From contig WALA01000010.1 in assembly GCA_015523085.1 (NCBI GenBank), positions 1 to 5,422 of the forward strand: a stretch of DNA of 5,422 nt, written 5' to 3'. This document shows, piece by piece, positions 1 through 4,575 of the stretch. Numbering within the stretch: position 1 is the stretch's first letter; every line of letters begins with the position of its first letter. The DNA is from Candidatus Aenigmatarchaeota archaeon. GTDB lineage: Archaea; Aenigmatarchaeota; Aenigmatarchaeia; GW2011-AR5; WALA01. Both the position numbers and the translations under genes were made by a program. The notes under the pieces were generated by a model that searched no databases, had not been told where the DNA came from, and worked only from the letters and a program-made list of their open reading frames with translations.

Positions 1-2
1 GC

Positions 3-194
3 GCCCTTGCCGTCAGTGGAAGGCACGAGTCGGAGCTCGCCAAGGGAATGCTCAAGCGAGGGAATGTCGTTGTCGTCGGATTCGGGTCAAGCGACACGAA
101 CGTGCGCTCCCACCTAACGTTCTTTGATGAATACCCTGAGCGCGTGGTTCGAGGGGAAATGAGCAAATTTGGAAGAGTCGTGTCAATATTTTAA
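3..194 (+). CDS. C-terminal end of an unrecognised protein (5' end outside window)
   Basis: An open frame enters from the left edge and ends at TAA 192-194, giving 63 residues. It begins ALAVSGRHESELAKG and ends GRVVSIF. The fragment looks like a real alpha/beta protein tail: a charged helix (ESELAKGMLKRG), a hydrophobic strand with glycine turn (NVVVVGFGSS), then a conserved-looking DEYPERVVRGEM stretch. Third-position G/C choice resembles the neighbouring genes. I do not recognise the family, and too little is present to assign a function. The gene ends 29 bases before tRNA-Leu on the same strand, and its stop overlaps the probable TATA box of that tRNA. I am confident it is coding but have no view of its role. 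Confidence 0.7.
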   Translation, partial: ALAVSGRHESELAKGMLKRGNVVVVGFGSSDTNVRSHLTFFDEYPERVVRGEMSKFGRVVSIF

Positions 195-196
195 AC
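187..196 (+). promoter_or_regulatory. Candidate TATA box for tRNA-Leu
   Basis: The sequence TATTTTAAAC is centred about 32 bases before the tRNA 5' end, the usual place for an archaeal box A when transcription starts a few bases before a tRNA. It overlaps the stop codon of the preceding gene. A second A/T-rich run (TTTAATTAATTAAT, 205-218) is only about 12 bases from the tRNA and looks too close. Called from position and composition only. Confidence 0.4.
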
Positions 197-263
197 TTTT
201 GCACTTTAATTAATTAATCGAATGCGGAGGTAGCCAAGTCTGGTCAAAGGCGCTAGGCTTAGG

Positions 264-298
264 AATGAGGGCGAAGCTCAGATCGGTGTCGTTGAGAC
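264..298 (+). other. tRNA intron 1, canonical site 37/38 (35 nt)
   Basis: A strict BHB motif is visible. The outer helix is the anticodon stem 253-257/300-304. The central 4-bp helix is CTTA (258-261) with TGAG (293-296), including one G-U pair. The 5' bulge is GGA (262-264), cut after G263. The 3' bulge is ACA (297-299), cut after C298. The inner helix is ATGA (265-268) with TCGT (289-292), with one wobble. Both cuts fall after the second bulge base, as expected for the archaeal splicing endonuclease. Confidence 0.88.
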
Positions 299-312
299 AC
301 CTAGTCCCTTAG

Positions 313-338
313 AGAATCGCCAAAAAACGTTCGAGGAA
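313..338 (+). other. tRNA intron 2, in the variable arm (26 nt)
   Basis: A second BHB motif fits exactly. The central 4-bp helix is CCTT (307-310) with GAGG (333-336). The 5' bulge is AGA (311-313), cut after G312. The 3' bulge is AAT (337-339), cut after A338. The inner helix is GAAT (314-317) with GTTC (329-332), closing an 11-nt A-rich loop (318-328). The outer helix is weak (C306-G340, T305-G341). Removal gives a normal leucine variable arm. Because CCC 306-308 is used in both the BHB and the mature stem, the arm must refold after splicing. Confidence 0.8.
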
Positions 339-351
339 TGGGTTCGTCGGT

Positions 352-870
352 TCAAATCCGGCCCTCCGCATACCTTCTAAGAAAATCCTCAATGATTTCA
401 ACGTTGTAGACCTCCGGATGAAATGCTGTGGCAAAAATGTTGTGGCTCTTGTGCTTCACGTACACCGGAATTTTTCCAAATGGAAATTCTGCTGCCACGA
501 GTGTGGTGAAGTTGGTCGGACGTTCAACTATCTTCGAGAAGAGAAAATATGCTTTTCCTATATCCGTTTGCGCGACACCAATGTACTTTTTTTCGCTCAG
601 GCGCTCTCCAAACAATGACATCAGTATTTGATATCCGGCGCATATTCCAAGAACATTTTCTTTCTTGAGATCGGAAAAATTTTCCACATAATTTTCGTAG
701 TCAAAATCCGCGAGGACGGTTCCTGATATGATGTACGCATCGGCTTTTATGATATCGTCCTTATAGGAAGTCACTTTCACCGGACCAAACTTCTTTGCTA
801 TTCTAACGAGTGGGTCCACAAACTCCTTTTCCGACAAACGTTCGCTGCACGTTGATATTATTGATATCAT
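352..870 (-). CDS. Stand-alone class I glutamine amidotransferase (GuaA-subunit-A-like), partner of Dph6-like gene
   Basis: The 172-residue protein has the class I glutaminase triad: nucleophile Cys77 in VLGICAGYQIL, and His151 and Glu153 in FATAFHPEV. The oxyanion-side loop YIISGTVLADF (46-56) replaces the usual SGGP motif, so the family match is clear but divergent. The stretch VKHKSHNIFATAFHPEV resembles the C-terminal part of archaeal GMP synthase subunit A (usually about 185-190 residues). The fold releases ammonia from glutamine and passes it to a partner synthetase. The start ATG (870-868) overlaps the TGA of the upstream Dph6-like gene as ATGA, with only a weak GTGG before it, so translational coupling is likely. 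The last six codons and stop are antisense to tRNA-Leu. It could instead be the GMP synthase glutaminase; no synthase subunit lies in this window. Confidence 0.85.
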   Translation of the reverse strand: MISIISTCSERLSEKEFVDPLVRIAKKFGPVKVTSYKDDIIKADAYIISGTVLADFDYENYVENFSDLKKENVLGICAGYQILMSLFGERLSEKKYIGVAQTDIGKAYFLFSKIVERPTNFTTLVAAEFPFGKIPVYVKHKSHNIFATAFHPEVYNVEIIEDFLRRYAEGRI

Positions 871-1517
871 TTTTCCACGATCCTAAACTTTTTCACAATT
901 ATTCTCCCGCTGTAATTCTTGTACTCCCTGTCGAATTCATCTATTACAATTCTTTTCTTGAAAAACGGCGCGTCGAGTACAAACGTTTCGAATTCGCCGC
1001 CTTCACCGACTTTGTTTATCTCCTTTGGTAGAGAGACGTCTTTTAGCCTCATTCCAAGGACGTCTTCTTTCAACGGATATCCCGCAACGGCGGCGATAAT
1101 TATATCCATTTCCTTCATTTCGTCCTCCACCACGTCGTCGTTTAGCCAAATGGGGTTGAAGCACCAAAGCCCGACGTTGTCGCACGCTTTCTCGAAGTTC
1201 GTTGCCTGATACGTGGAGCGCATCGCCCCTGTAACCAAACCTTGTACACCAAATTCATCCTTGGCCCTCTTGAGCGCCGTTTTCAAGTCGGCTAACTCGC
1301 TCTCTTTCTCTCCTTTTGTGCGGAACGTGATGAGCGGTATTTCCATCGCATCTGCTTGCACTTTCGTCATCGAGATCAGCGGAGTGTGGAAGAGGTAGCT
1401 GTACCTGTTTTCCGAAACTGCGGTGATAAGGCATGCCACGTCATAACCCAAATCTTTAGCCACCTTTATAACGTACGTCGAGTCCTTTCCTCCTGAAAAC
1501 GCAACTGCAACTCTCAT
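867..1517 (-). CDS. dph6: Diphthine-ammonia ligase-like ATP pyrophosphatase (Dph6 / MJ0570 family)
   Basis: The 216-residue protein opens with MRVAVAFSGGKDS, the PP-loop of N-type ATP pyrophosphatases (residues 8-13). Later come GAMRSTYQ (97-104), the PIWLNDD segment (122-128) and GEGGEFETFVLDAPFFKKRI (171-190), the hallmark of the DUF71/Dph6 family. Family members perform the last step of diphthamide formation on elongation factor 2: ATP activates the diphthine carboxylate by adenylation and ammonia completes the amide. Length is normal for archaeal members. I start at ATG 1517-1515 because the PP-loop strand begins there; a TTG two codons upstream is less likely. No Shine-Dalgarno is seen, so the message may be leaderless. 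It is the first gene of a two-gene unit with the amidotransferase. Confidence 0.9.
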   Translation of the reverse strand: MRVAVAFSGGKDSTYVIKVAKDLGYDVACLITAVSENRYSYLFHTPLISMTKVQADAMEIPLITFRTKGEKESELADLKTALKRAKDEFGVQGLVTGAMRSTYQATNFEKACDNVGLWCFNPIWLNDDVVEDEMKEMDIIIAAVAGYPLKEDVLGMRLKDVSLPKEINKVGEGGEFETFVLDAPFFKKRIVIDEFDREYKNYSGRIIVKKFRIVEK

Positions 1518-1576
1518 GATCAAAATTATTTTATAACAATTAAAATGTTTGCAGTTAAAATATGATTGGTGATATC
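1518..1576. promoter_or_regulatory. Divergent promoter region between dph6-like and M42 peptidase genes
   Basis: This 59-base, very A/T-rich gap separates two divergent genes. TTATTTTATAA at 1526-1536 is a candidate TATA box for the + strand peptidase gene, giving a short leader that carries the Shine-Dalgarno. Reading minus, ATTTTAATT near 1538-1546 lies about 26 bases before the ATG at 1517, fitting a leaderless start. Assignment of each box is inference from spacing. Confidence 0.4.
1568..1572 (+). promoter_or_regulatory. Shine-Dalgarno GGTGA deciding the M42 start
   Basis: GGTGA sits four bases before ATG 1577, complementary to the archaeal 16S tail (ATCACCTCC). The same motif and spacing precede the histone ATG. 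This favours ATG 1577 over the in-frame ATG at 1562. Confidence 0.65.
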
Positions 1577-2617
1577 ATGGATGTGAATTTGCTGAAAAAA
1601 CTTTGCGAAGAGTATGGCGCCTCCGGTCACGAAGAGCGTGTTCGCGACTTGATAATATCCGAAGTCAAGGATTATTGCGACGAGGTAAAGATAGATAACA
1701 TAGGAAATCTGATTTGTCGCATAGGAAGTGGAAAGCCGGTTTACATGTTTGATGCTCACATGGATGAGATAGGGTTCGTCGTGAAATACATAGACGAGCA
1801 CGGTTTCATATACTTCGTTCCGGTTGGAGGGTTTTGGCCTCCGACGGTCATAAACCAGCGCGTTGTCATACTTGGCGAAAAGATGGTCACGGGTATAATA
1901 GGATCAAAACCACCGCACATAATGGACGAGGAAGAGATGAAACGCCCCCTTAAGCTGAAGGATTTCTTCATAGACGTCGGAGCATCGTCAAGAGAGGAAG
2001 TTGAAAAAATGGGAATACGCGTTGGCGATCCGATAGTCTGGAAGTCGACATTTGAAGAGATTGGAGACAACTTCGTATCAAAATCGCTTGACAACAGAAT
2101 AGGCGTTCTCGTCCTCATAGAGATGATAAAGTCGCTCAAGAACTTCAACGGAACTGCGTACTTCGTCTTTTCCGTTCAGGAAGAAGTTGGACTTAAAGGA
2201 GCTCGGGTTGCGGCGTACAACATATCACCGGACATATCGATATCGGTTGACACGGGGCTCGCAGGTGGGTCGCCGGCGGTTCAGGAAAAGGAGGCGCCAC
2301 CAAAGCTCGGAGCTGGACCGATAATAACCCACGTCGAGGCGGCCGGTCGCGGACTTGTCGCATCACCGTACGTGAACAGGTGGCTTATCGACATTGCACG
2401 CAACAATGAGATACCGTACCAAATTGACGTTACGGACGGAGGAGTCACGGATGCCGCTATAATTTACATAACCGGTCGTGGAATACCGTCCGCATCCGTT
2501 GGAATACCATCGAGGTACATCCACTCACCTAACGAGATGATAAACAGAAAGGACGTTGAGAACACAATAAAGCTTTTGGTTCGCGCCGTCGAAGAAGGAT
2601 TCAAGTCCGATTTCTAA
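1577..2617 (+). CDS. M42 family (TET-like) metallo-aminopeptidase
   Basis: The 346-residue protein carries all recognisable M42 metal and catalytic motifs: DAHMDEIGF with His61 and Asp63, SLDNRIG with Asp172, VQEEVGLKGA with Glu202/Glu203, SVDTG with Asp225, and RYIHSPNEM with His316. The N-terminus MDVNLLKKLCEEYGASGHEERV is typical. Characterised archaeal relatives form 12-subunit tetrahedral cytosolic particles that trim peptides left by the proteasome, using two metal ions. Length matches the family. The start at 1577 is chosen because GGTGA precedes it by four bases; starting at 1562 would add five residues. The last 17 bases overlap the end of the convergent methyltransferase gene. Exact substrate preference cannot be read from sequence. 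Confidence 0.95.
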   Translation: MDVNLLKKLCEEYGASGHEERVRDLIISEVKDYCDEVKIDNIGNLICRIGSGKPVYMFDAHMDEIGFVVKYIDEHGFIYFVPVGGFWPPTVINQRVVILGEKMVTGIIGSKPPHIMDEEEMKRPLKLKDFFIDVGASSREEVEKMGIRVGDPIVWKSTFEEIGDNFVSKSLDNRIGVLVLIEMIKSLKNFNGTAYFVFSVQEEVGLKGARVAAYNISPDISISVDTGLAGGSPAVQEKEAPPKLGAGPIITHVEAAGRGLVASPYVNRWLIDIARNNEIPYQIDVTDGGVTDAAIIYITGRGIPSASVGIPSRYIHSPNEMINRKDVENTIKLLVRAVEEGFKSDF

Positions 2618-3170
2618 AAACGGCGACTATGTTGCCTTTTTCTTCTTTTATTTCTATCAAATCGAAATCCTTGAAATCGTTCATGAGCTCACTTTTCGTA
2701 TAAAGGTGATAGTAGCGCATTAATGTTCCGCTTCTTTTTCTCCATGGAACGTAGACGTCTCCTGTGAAAAGATTTTTTGGGAAGAATCTCCACTGCCATC
2801 TCTTCCAAACGCTTACGAGCACGAGACCGCCCGGCCTCAAGACGCGCTTGAACTCGTTTATCGCGGCATTTCTTCGAACGATGCAGTGAAGAGACGCTAT
2901 CGACACGATTGAGTCGAACGAGCCGCTTTTGAACGGAAGGAGCTCGTTGGACAGGACGCGCCTTCCCTTTGCGCGTTTGAGCATCTCATAGGAAATATCC
3001 ACTCCGTATATGTCCGCGTTGAAGAGCTCGAAGTTTCTTCCGTTTCCGCAGCCGAAAAAGAGAGCTCGGCCATGAACGTATTTGGCGTATTTTTCGAGCC
3101 ATTTTATCGGGCGGCTTCTGAAGTTATTCCAAGAATTTGCGATGCCGTCCCATACATTCCGTTGGTTCAT
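2601..3170 (-). CDS. SAM-dependent methyltransferase, Trm9/ALKBH8-like (probable tRNA wobble-uridine modification)
   Basis: The 189-residue class I methyltransferase has motif I FFGCGNGRN (38-46), the acidic ribose-binding GVDIS (56-60), LPFKSGSFDSIVSIASLH (78-95) and the post-motif RVLRPGG (109-115). Two features point beyond a generic methyltransferase to the Trm9/ALKBH8 group: DVYVPWR (138-144) and RYYHLY (152-157), as well as the N-terminal VWDGIANSWNNFR. In eukaryotes those enzymes methylate carboxymethyluridine at tRNA position 34; whether this archaeal protein does the same is inference. The start ATG 3170-3168 lies 37 bases downstream of the histone gene on the same strand, behind a T-rich terminator, and lacks a clear Shine-Dalgarno. 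Its tail overlaps the M42 gene. Confidence 0.83.
   Translation of the reverse strand: MNQRNVWDGIANSWNNFRSRPIKWLEKYAKYVHGRALFFGCGNGRNFELFNADIYGVDISYEMLKRAKGRRVLSNELLPFKSGSFDSIVSIASLHCIVRRNAAINEFKRVLRPGGLVLVSVWKRWQWRFFPKNLFTGDVYVPWRKRSGTLMRYYHLYTKSELMNDFKDFDLIEIKEEKGNIVAVFRNRT
2637..2653 (+). terminator. T-rich candidate terminator after the M42 gene
   Basis: Twenty bases after the M42 stop, the + strand carries TTTTTCTTCTTTTATTT, the kind of oligo-T run at which archaeal RNA polymerase stops without a hairpin. It lies inside the convergent methyltransferase gene, where it encodes Lys/Glu-rich residues, so the T content may partly reflect that coding. Confidence 0.45.
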
Positions 3171-3184
3171 AAGAATGATAATTC

Positions 3185-3200
3185 AAAAAAGAATAAAAAA
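3185..3200 (-). terminator. T-rich terminator of the histone gene
   Basis: On the minus strand, two T6 runs (3200-3195 and 3190-3185) separated by ATTC follow the histone stop within 8-23 bases. This is a typical archaeal oligo-T terminator. It would separate the expectedly abundant histone message from the methyltransferase gene, or allow only partial read-through. Confidence 0.65.
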
Positions 3201-3207
3201 GAAGAGT

Positions 3208-3408
3208 TTACGCGAGTGCTGCTTCAAGCATCTCCTTTGTGAGCGTCTTTTTCTTCTCTTTCTTCAGGAGCTTTGCAAGCGCCTCAAACTTCTTTCTGAG
3301 TGCCTTTGTCACGACTTCTCCTGCTCCGAATCCAGCAACTCTTTGAATTCCGGATTCCTTTGCTATTCTTACAACAGTTGCATTAGGCAATACAGTCTTC
3401 TTTGCCAT
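3208..3408 (-). CDS. Archaeal histone-fold protein, unusually basic
   Basis: The 66-residue protein aligns by eye with archaeal histones over its whole length. MAKKTVLPNATVVRIAKESGIQRVAG matches the alpha-1 helix and first loop (LP...V.RI.K..G..RV). A long alpha-2 follows, then KKKTLTKEML as the second loop and start of alpha-3 (compare RKTVK.EDI). Such proteins dimerise and wrap DNA. Oddities are a glycine-containing start of alpha-2 (GFGAG) where family members have S..AA, a strongly basic alpha-2 (LRKKFEALAKLLKKEKKK) instead of the usual acidic-rich one, and no obvious counterparts of the His/Asp tetramer interface. It has about 16 Lys/Arg against 6 Glu and no Asp. A GGTGA Shine-Dalgarno is four bases before ATG 3408-3406, and an oligo-T terminator follows. 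A divergent histone is most likely. Confidence 0.82.
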   Translation of the reverse strand: MAKKTVLPNATVVRIAKESGIQRVAGFGAGEVVTKALRKKFEALAKLLKKEKKKTLTKEMLEAALA

Positions 3409-3412
3409 TTCA

Positions 3413-3417
3413 TCACC
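3413..3417 (-). promoter_or_regulatory. Shine-Dalgarno of the histone gene
   Basis: Reading minus, GGTGA (part of GGTGATG) lies four bases before the ATG at 3408, the same motif and spacing as before the M42 gene. Confidence 0.7.
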
Positions 3418-3429
3418 AATAAAATTTGG

Positions 3430-3446
3430 CTATAGTTTTTAAATAG
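3430..3446. promoter_or_regulatory. Shared near-palindromic TATA region for divergent histone and CoA-synthesis genes
   Basis: CTATAGTTTTTAAATAG reads nearly the same on both strands (CTATTTAAAAACTATAG). Its centre is 30 bases from the histone ATG and 31 from the ATG at 3469. It therefore offers a TATA box in both directions. It gives the histone a short Shine-Dalgarno leader and the fusion gene a start at or just before its ATG. Only one box is visible in the 60-base gap. Confidence 0.55.
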
Positions 3447-3468
3447 TTTTCAAACTCTGATAAATTGG

Positions 3469-4386
3469 ATGGATATGTACCTCATAACGAACTCTCTGCG
3501 CGCCGAGCTCCGCAAGCCGTTTGGAAAGCTGCTCACGGCGAACAAGGCGAAAGATGAACTGAGCTCGTACAAGCGCGTCATAACGGTCGGAGACATATCC
3601 ACGGCGACGTTCTCCGATTTCTATCCAATTGCTATCGTTGACTTTCGGACGATGAGGAACGTGCGAACACGGAGAATCAAATACGATTTCAAAATCACGA
3701 ATCCTCCAGGTTCGATAACAAACGAGGCCATTGAGATCATAAGGTTCGCAATATCGTCCGCTTCGCGAAAAGTCATATACGTGGATGGGGAGGAAGATCT
3801 TCTTGCGATACCCGCCATGATATACTCGAACGACGATGATGCAGTCGTGTACGGAATGGGCGGGAAGTTTGTTATCGCGACGCAGAAAGAGAGGGCGCTC
3901 GATGTTCTCGGTCGCATGCATCGGGGCAAGTACGATCGTGTTGTTGCCGCCGGAACATTTGATAGATTTCACAGTGGCCATCGCTACTTTCTCAAGATGG
4001 CGTACTTTTACGGTCGCGAATTGATGATAGGCATAACATCCGATGAAATGGCCAAGAAGAAAGACACTGATATAGAGAGTTTCTCCTCGCGCAAGGCGAA
4101 TGTGGAACGATTCTTGAAAAGTTCGGGCATAAAATATAAAATTTTTGAAATAAACGACGCGTACGGATTTTGCCTCACCGAAGACACCGATGCAATCGTC
4201 GCGACGAAGGACACACTTGAAAACGTCAATTTGATAAATGAGCGGAGGCGCTCACTTGGGATGAAGGAGCTCAACGTGTTTGTCATTCCCTACTTGACAA
4301 AGCGCGGAAGGAAGATATCGTCGAGAGACATAAGGAAACGACTCAAAAGACTTAAAAATGTTCGTGTTAAAAGAAAGAAGAAGTGA
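3469..4386 (+). CDS. Bifunctional GTP-dependent dephospho-CoA kinase (DUF359) / phosphopantetheine adenylyltransferase
   Basis: The 305-residue protein carries two CoA-synthesis domains. Residues about 1-145 match DUF359, the archaeal GTP-dependent dephospho-CoA kinase: RVITVGDIST (36-45), IAIVDFRTMR (54-63), NPPGSIT (78-84), YVDGEEDLLAIP (104-115) and VVYGMGGKFVI (126-136). Residues about 155-305 are an archaeal phosphopantetheine adenylyltransferase: AAGTFDRFHSGHRYFL with the HxGH nucleotide motif (168-171), IGITSDEM (187-194), INERRRSLG (256-264) and ISSRDIR (283-289). Together they convert 4'-phosphopantetheine to dephospho-CoA and then CoA. A very basic tail (VRVKRKKK) ends the protein. 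No Shine-Dalgarno precedes ATG 3469, so a leaderless message is likely; ATG 3475 is an alternative. The stop TGA directly abuts tRNA-Glu. Both domains keep their signature residues. Confidence 0.92.
   Translation: MDMYLITNSLRAELRKPFGKLLTANKAKDELSSYKRVITVGDISTATFSDFYPIAIVDFRTMRNVRTRRIKYDFKITNPPGSITNEAIEIIRFAISSASRKVIYVDGEEDLLAIPAMIYSNDDDAVVYGMGGKFVIATQKERALDVLGRMHRGKYDRVVAAGTFDRFHSGHRYFLKMAYFYGRELMIGITSDEMAKKKDTDIESFSSRKANVERFLKSSGIKYKIFEINDAYGFCLTEDTDAIVATKDTLENVNLINERRRSLGMKELNVFVIPYLTKRGRKISSRDIRKRLKRLKNVRVKRKKK
4351..4358 (+). promoter_or_regulatory. Possible TATA box for tRNA-Glu inside the preceding gene
   Basis: CTTAAAAA is centred about 32 bases before the tRNA 5' end, similar in distance to the box before tRNA-Leu. 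It lies in the Lys/Arg-rich C-terminal coding region, where A-rich sequence is expected anyway, so it could be fortuitous. The alternative is cotranscription with the CoA gene. Confidence 0.3.
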
Positions 4387-4461
4387 GCTCCGGTAGTCTA
4401 GTCCGGTCAAGGATTCGGCCCTCTCGAGGCTGGGACGTGGGTTCAAATCCCACCCGGAGCA
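4387..4461 (+). tRNA. tRNA-Glu(CUC), intronless
   Basis: The acceptor stem GCTCCGG (4387-4393) pairs with CCGGAGC (4454-4460), with discriminator A4461 and no encoded CCA. The D-stem is GTCT/GGAT (4396-4399/4411-4414, two wobbles). The anticodon stem is CGGCC/GGCTG (4416-4420/4428-4432) with loop CTCTCGA, giving anticodon CTC at 4423-4425. The variable loop is GGAC. The T-arm GTGGG-TTCAAAT-CCCAC (4437-4453) is perfectly paired. It closely resembles known archaeal tRNA-Glu sequences. Length is 75 nt without an intron. Its first base follows the stop codon of the CoA-synthesis gene with no gap. Confidence 0.95.
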
Positions 4462-4501
4462 TTGAAAATAATTTGCGGATTTGAACGTGGGTTCATTTCA
4501 G

Positions 4502-4514
4502 AGACCGCAGGTCT
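4502..4514 (+). other. Small perfect hairpin in the tRNA-Glu / small-gene spacer
   Basis: AGACC-GCA-GGTCT forms a 5-bp stem with a 3-base loop in the 118-base gap 4462-4579. It is followed by TTTG only, so it is not a convincing terminator. Otherwise the gap holds an 11-base copy of part of the tRNA T-arm at 4485-4495. I see no C/D-box or other known RNA there. Confidence 0.3.
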
Positions 4515-4570
4515 TTGAAACGCCGAGCTCGTTAGCATGTTCAATTTTGCTCACTGCAAAATCTAAATGG

Positions 4571-4575
4571 GGTGG
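4571..4575 (+). promoter_or_regulatory. Shine-Dalgarno-like GGTGG before the GTG start at 4580
   Basis: GGTGG, within GGGGTGG, lies four bases before GTG 4580, matching the four-base spacing seen for the M42 and histone genes. It is the reason for preferring this start over the TTG at 4481 in the same frame. Confidence 0.4.

Larger units (their letters stand above)
224..370 (+). tRNA. tRNA-Leu(UAG), precursor with two introns
   Basis: The acceptor stem GCGGAGG (224-230) pairs perfectly with CCTCCGC (363-369), with discriminator A370 and no encoded CCA. The D-stem is GCC/GGC (233-235/249-251) with GG at 242-243. The anticodon stem is CTAGG (253-257) with CCTAG (300-304), the anticodon is TAG at 260-262, and the residue after it is G263. 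The T-arm is GTCGG-TTCAAAT-CCGGC (346-362). The three exons are 224-263, 299-312 and 339-370. Joined, they give 86 nt, normal for tRNA-Leu, with a class II variable arm of CCC/GGG stem and a UUAGU loop. Without removing a second segment, the variable region would be 41 nt. The 3' end overlaps the stop end of the amidotransferase gene on the opposite strand. Confidence 0.93.

Noticed and set aside
305..345. A 41-nt variable arm kept in mature tRNA-Leu
   Set aside because: The region is far longer than a leucine variable arm, and a complete BHB with two 3-base bulges explains the extra 26 nt exactly.
1518..1523. TTG start two codons upstream for the Dph6-like gene
   Set aside because: The PP-loop strand begins right at ATG 1517, as in the family. 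TTG would add only Met-Ile before it and has no ribosome site.
1562..1576. Upstream ATG 1562 for the M42 gene
   Set aside because: It would place the GGTGA ribosome site inside the coding region. ATG 1577 has correct spacing and the usual family N-terminus.
1756..2148. 130-codon open frame antisense to the M42 gene
   Set aside because: It lies opposite the conserved DAHMDEIGF to SLDNRIG region. Ser/Thr/Pro-rich composition is typical of an antisense shadow.
3439..3981. 180-codon open frame antisense to the CoA-synthesis gene
   Set aside because: It lies opposite clearly conserved DUF359 and PPAT motifs, and its translation shows no coherent domain.
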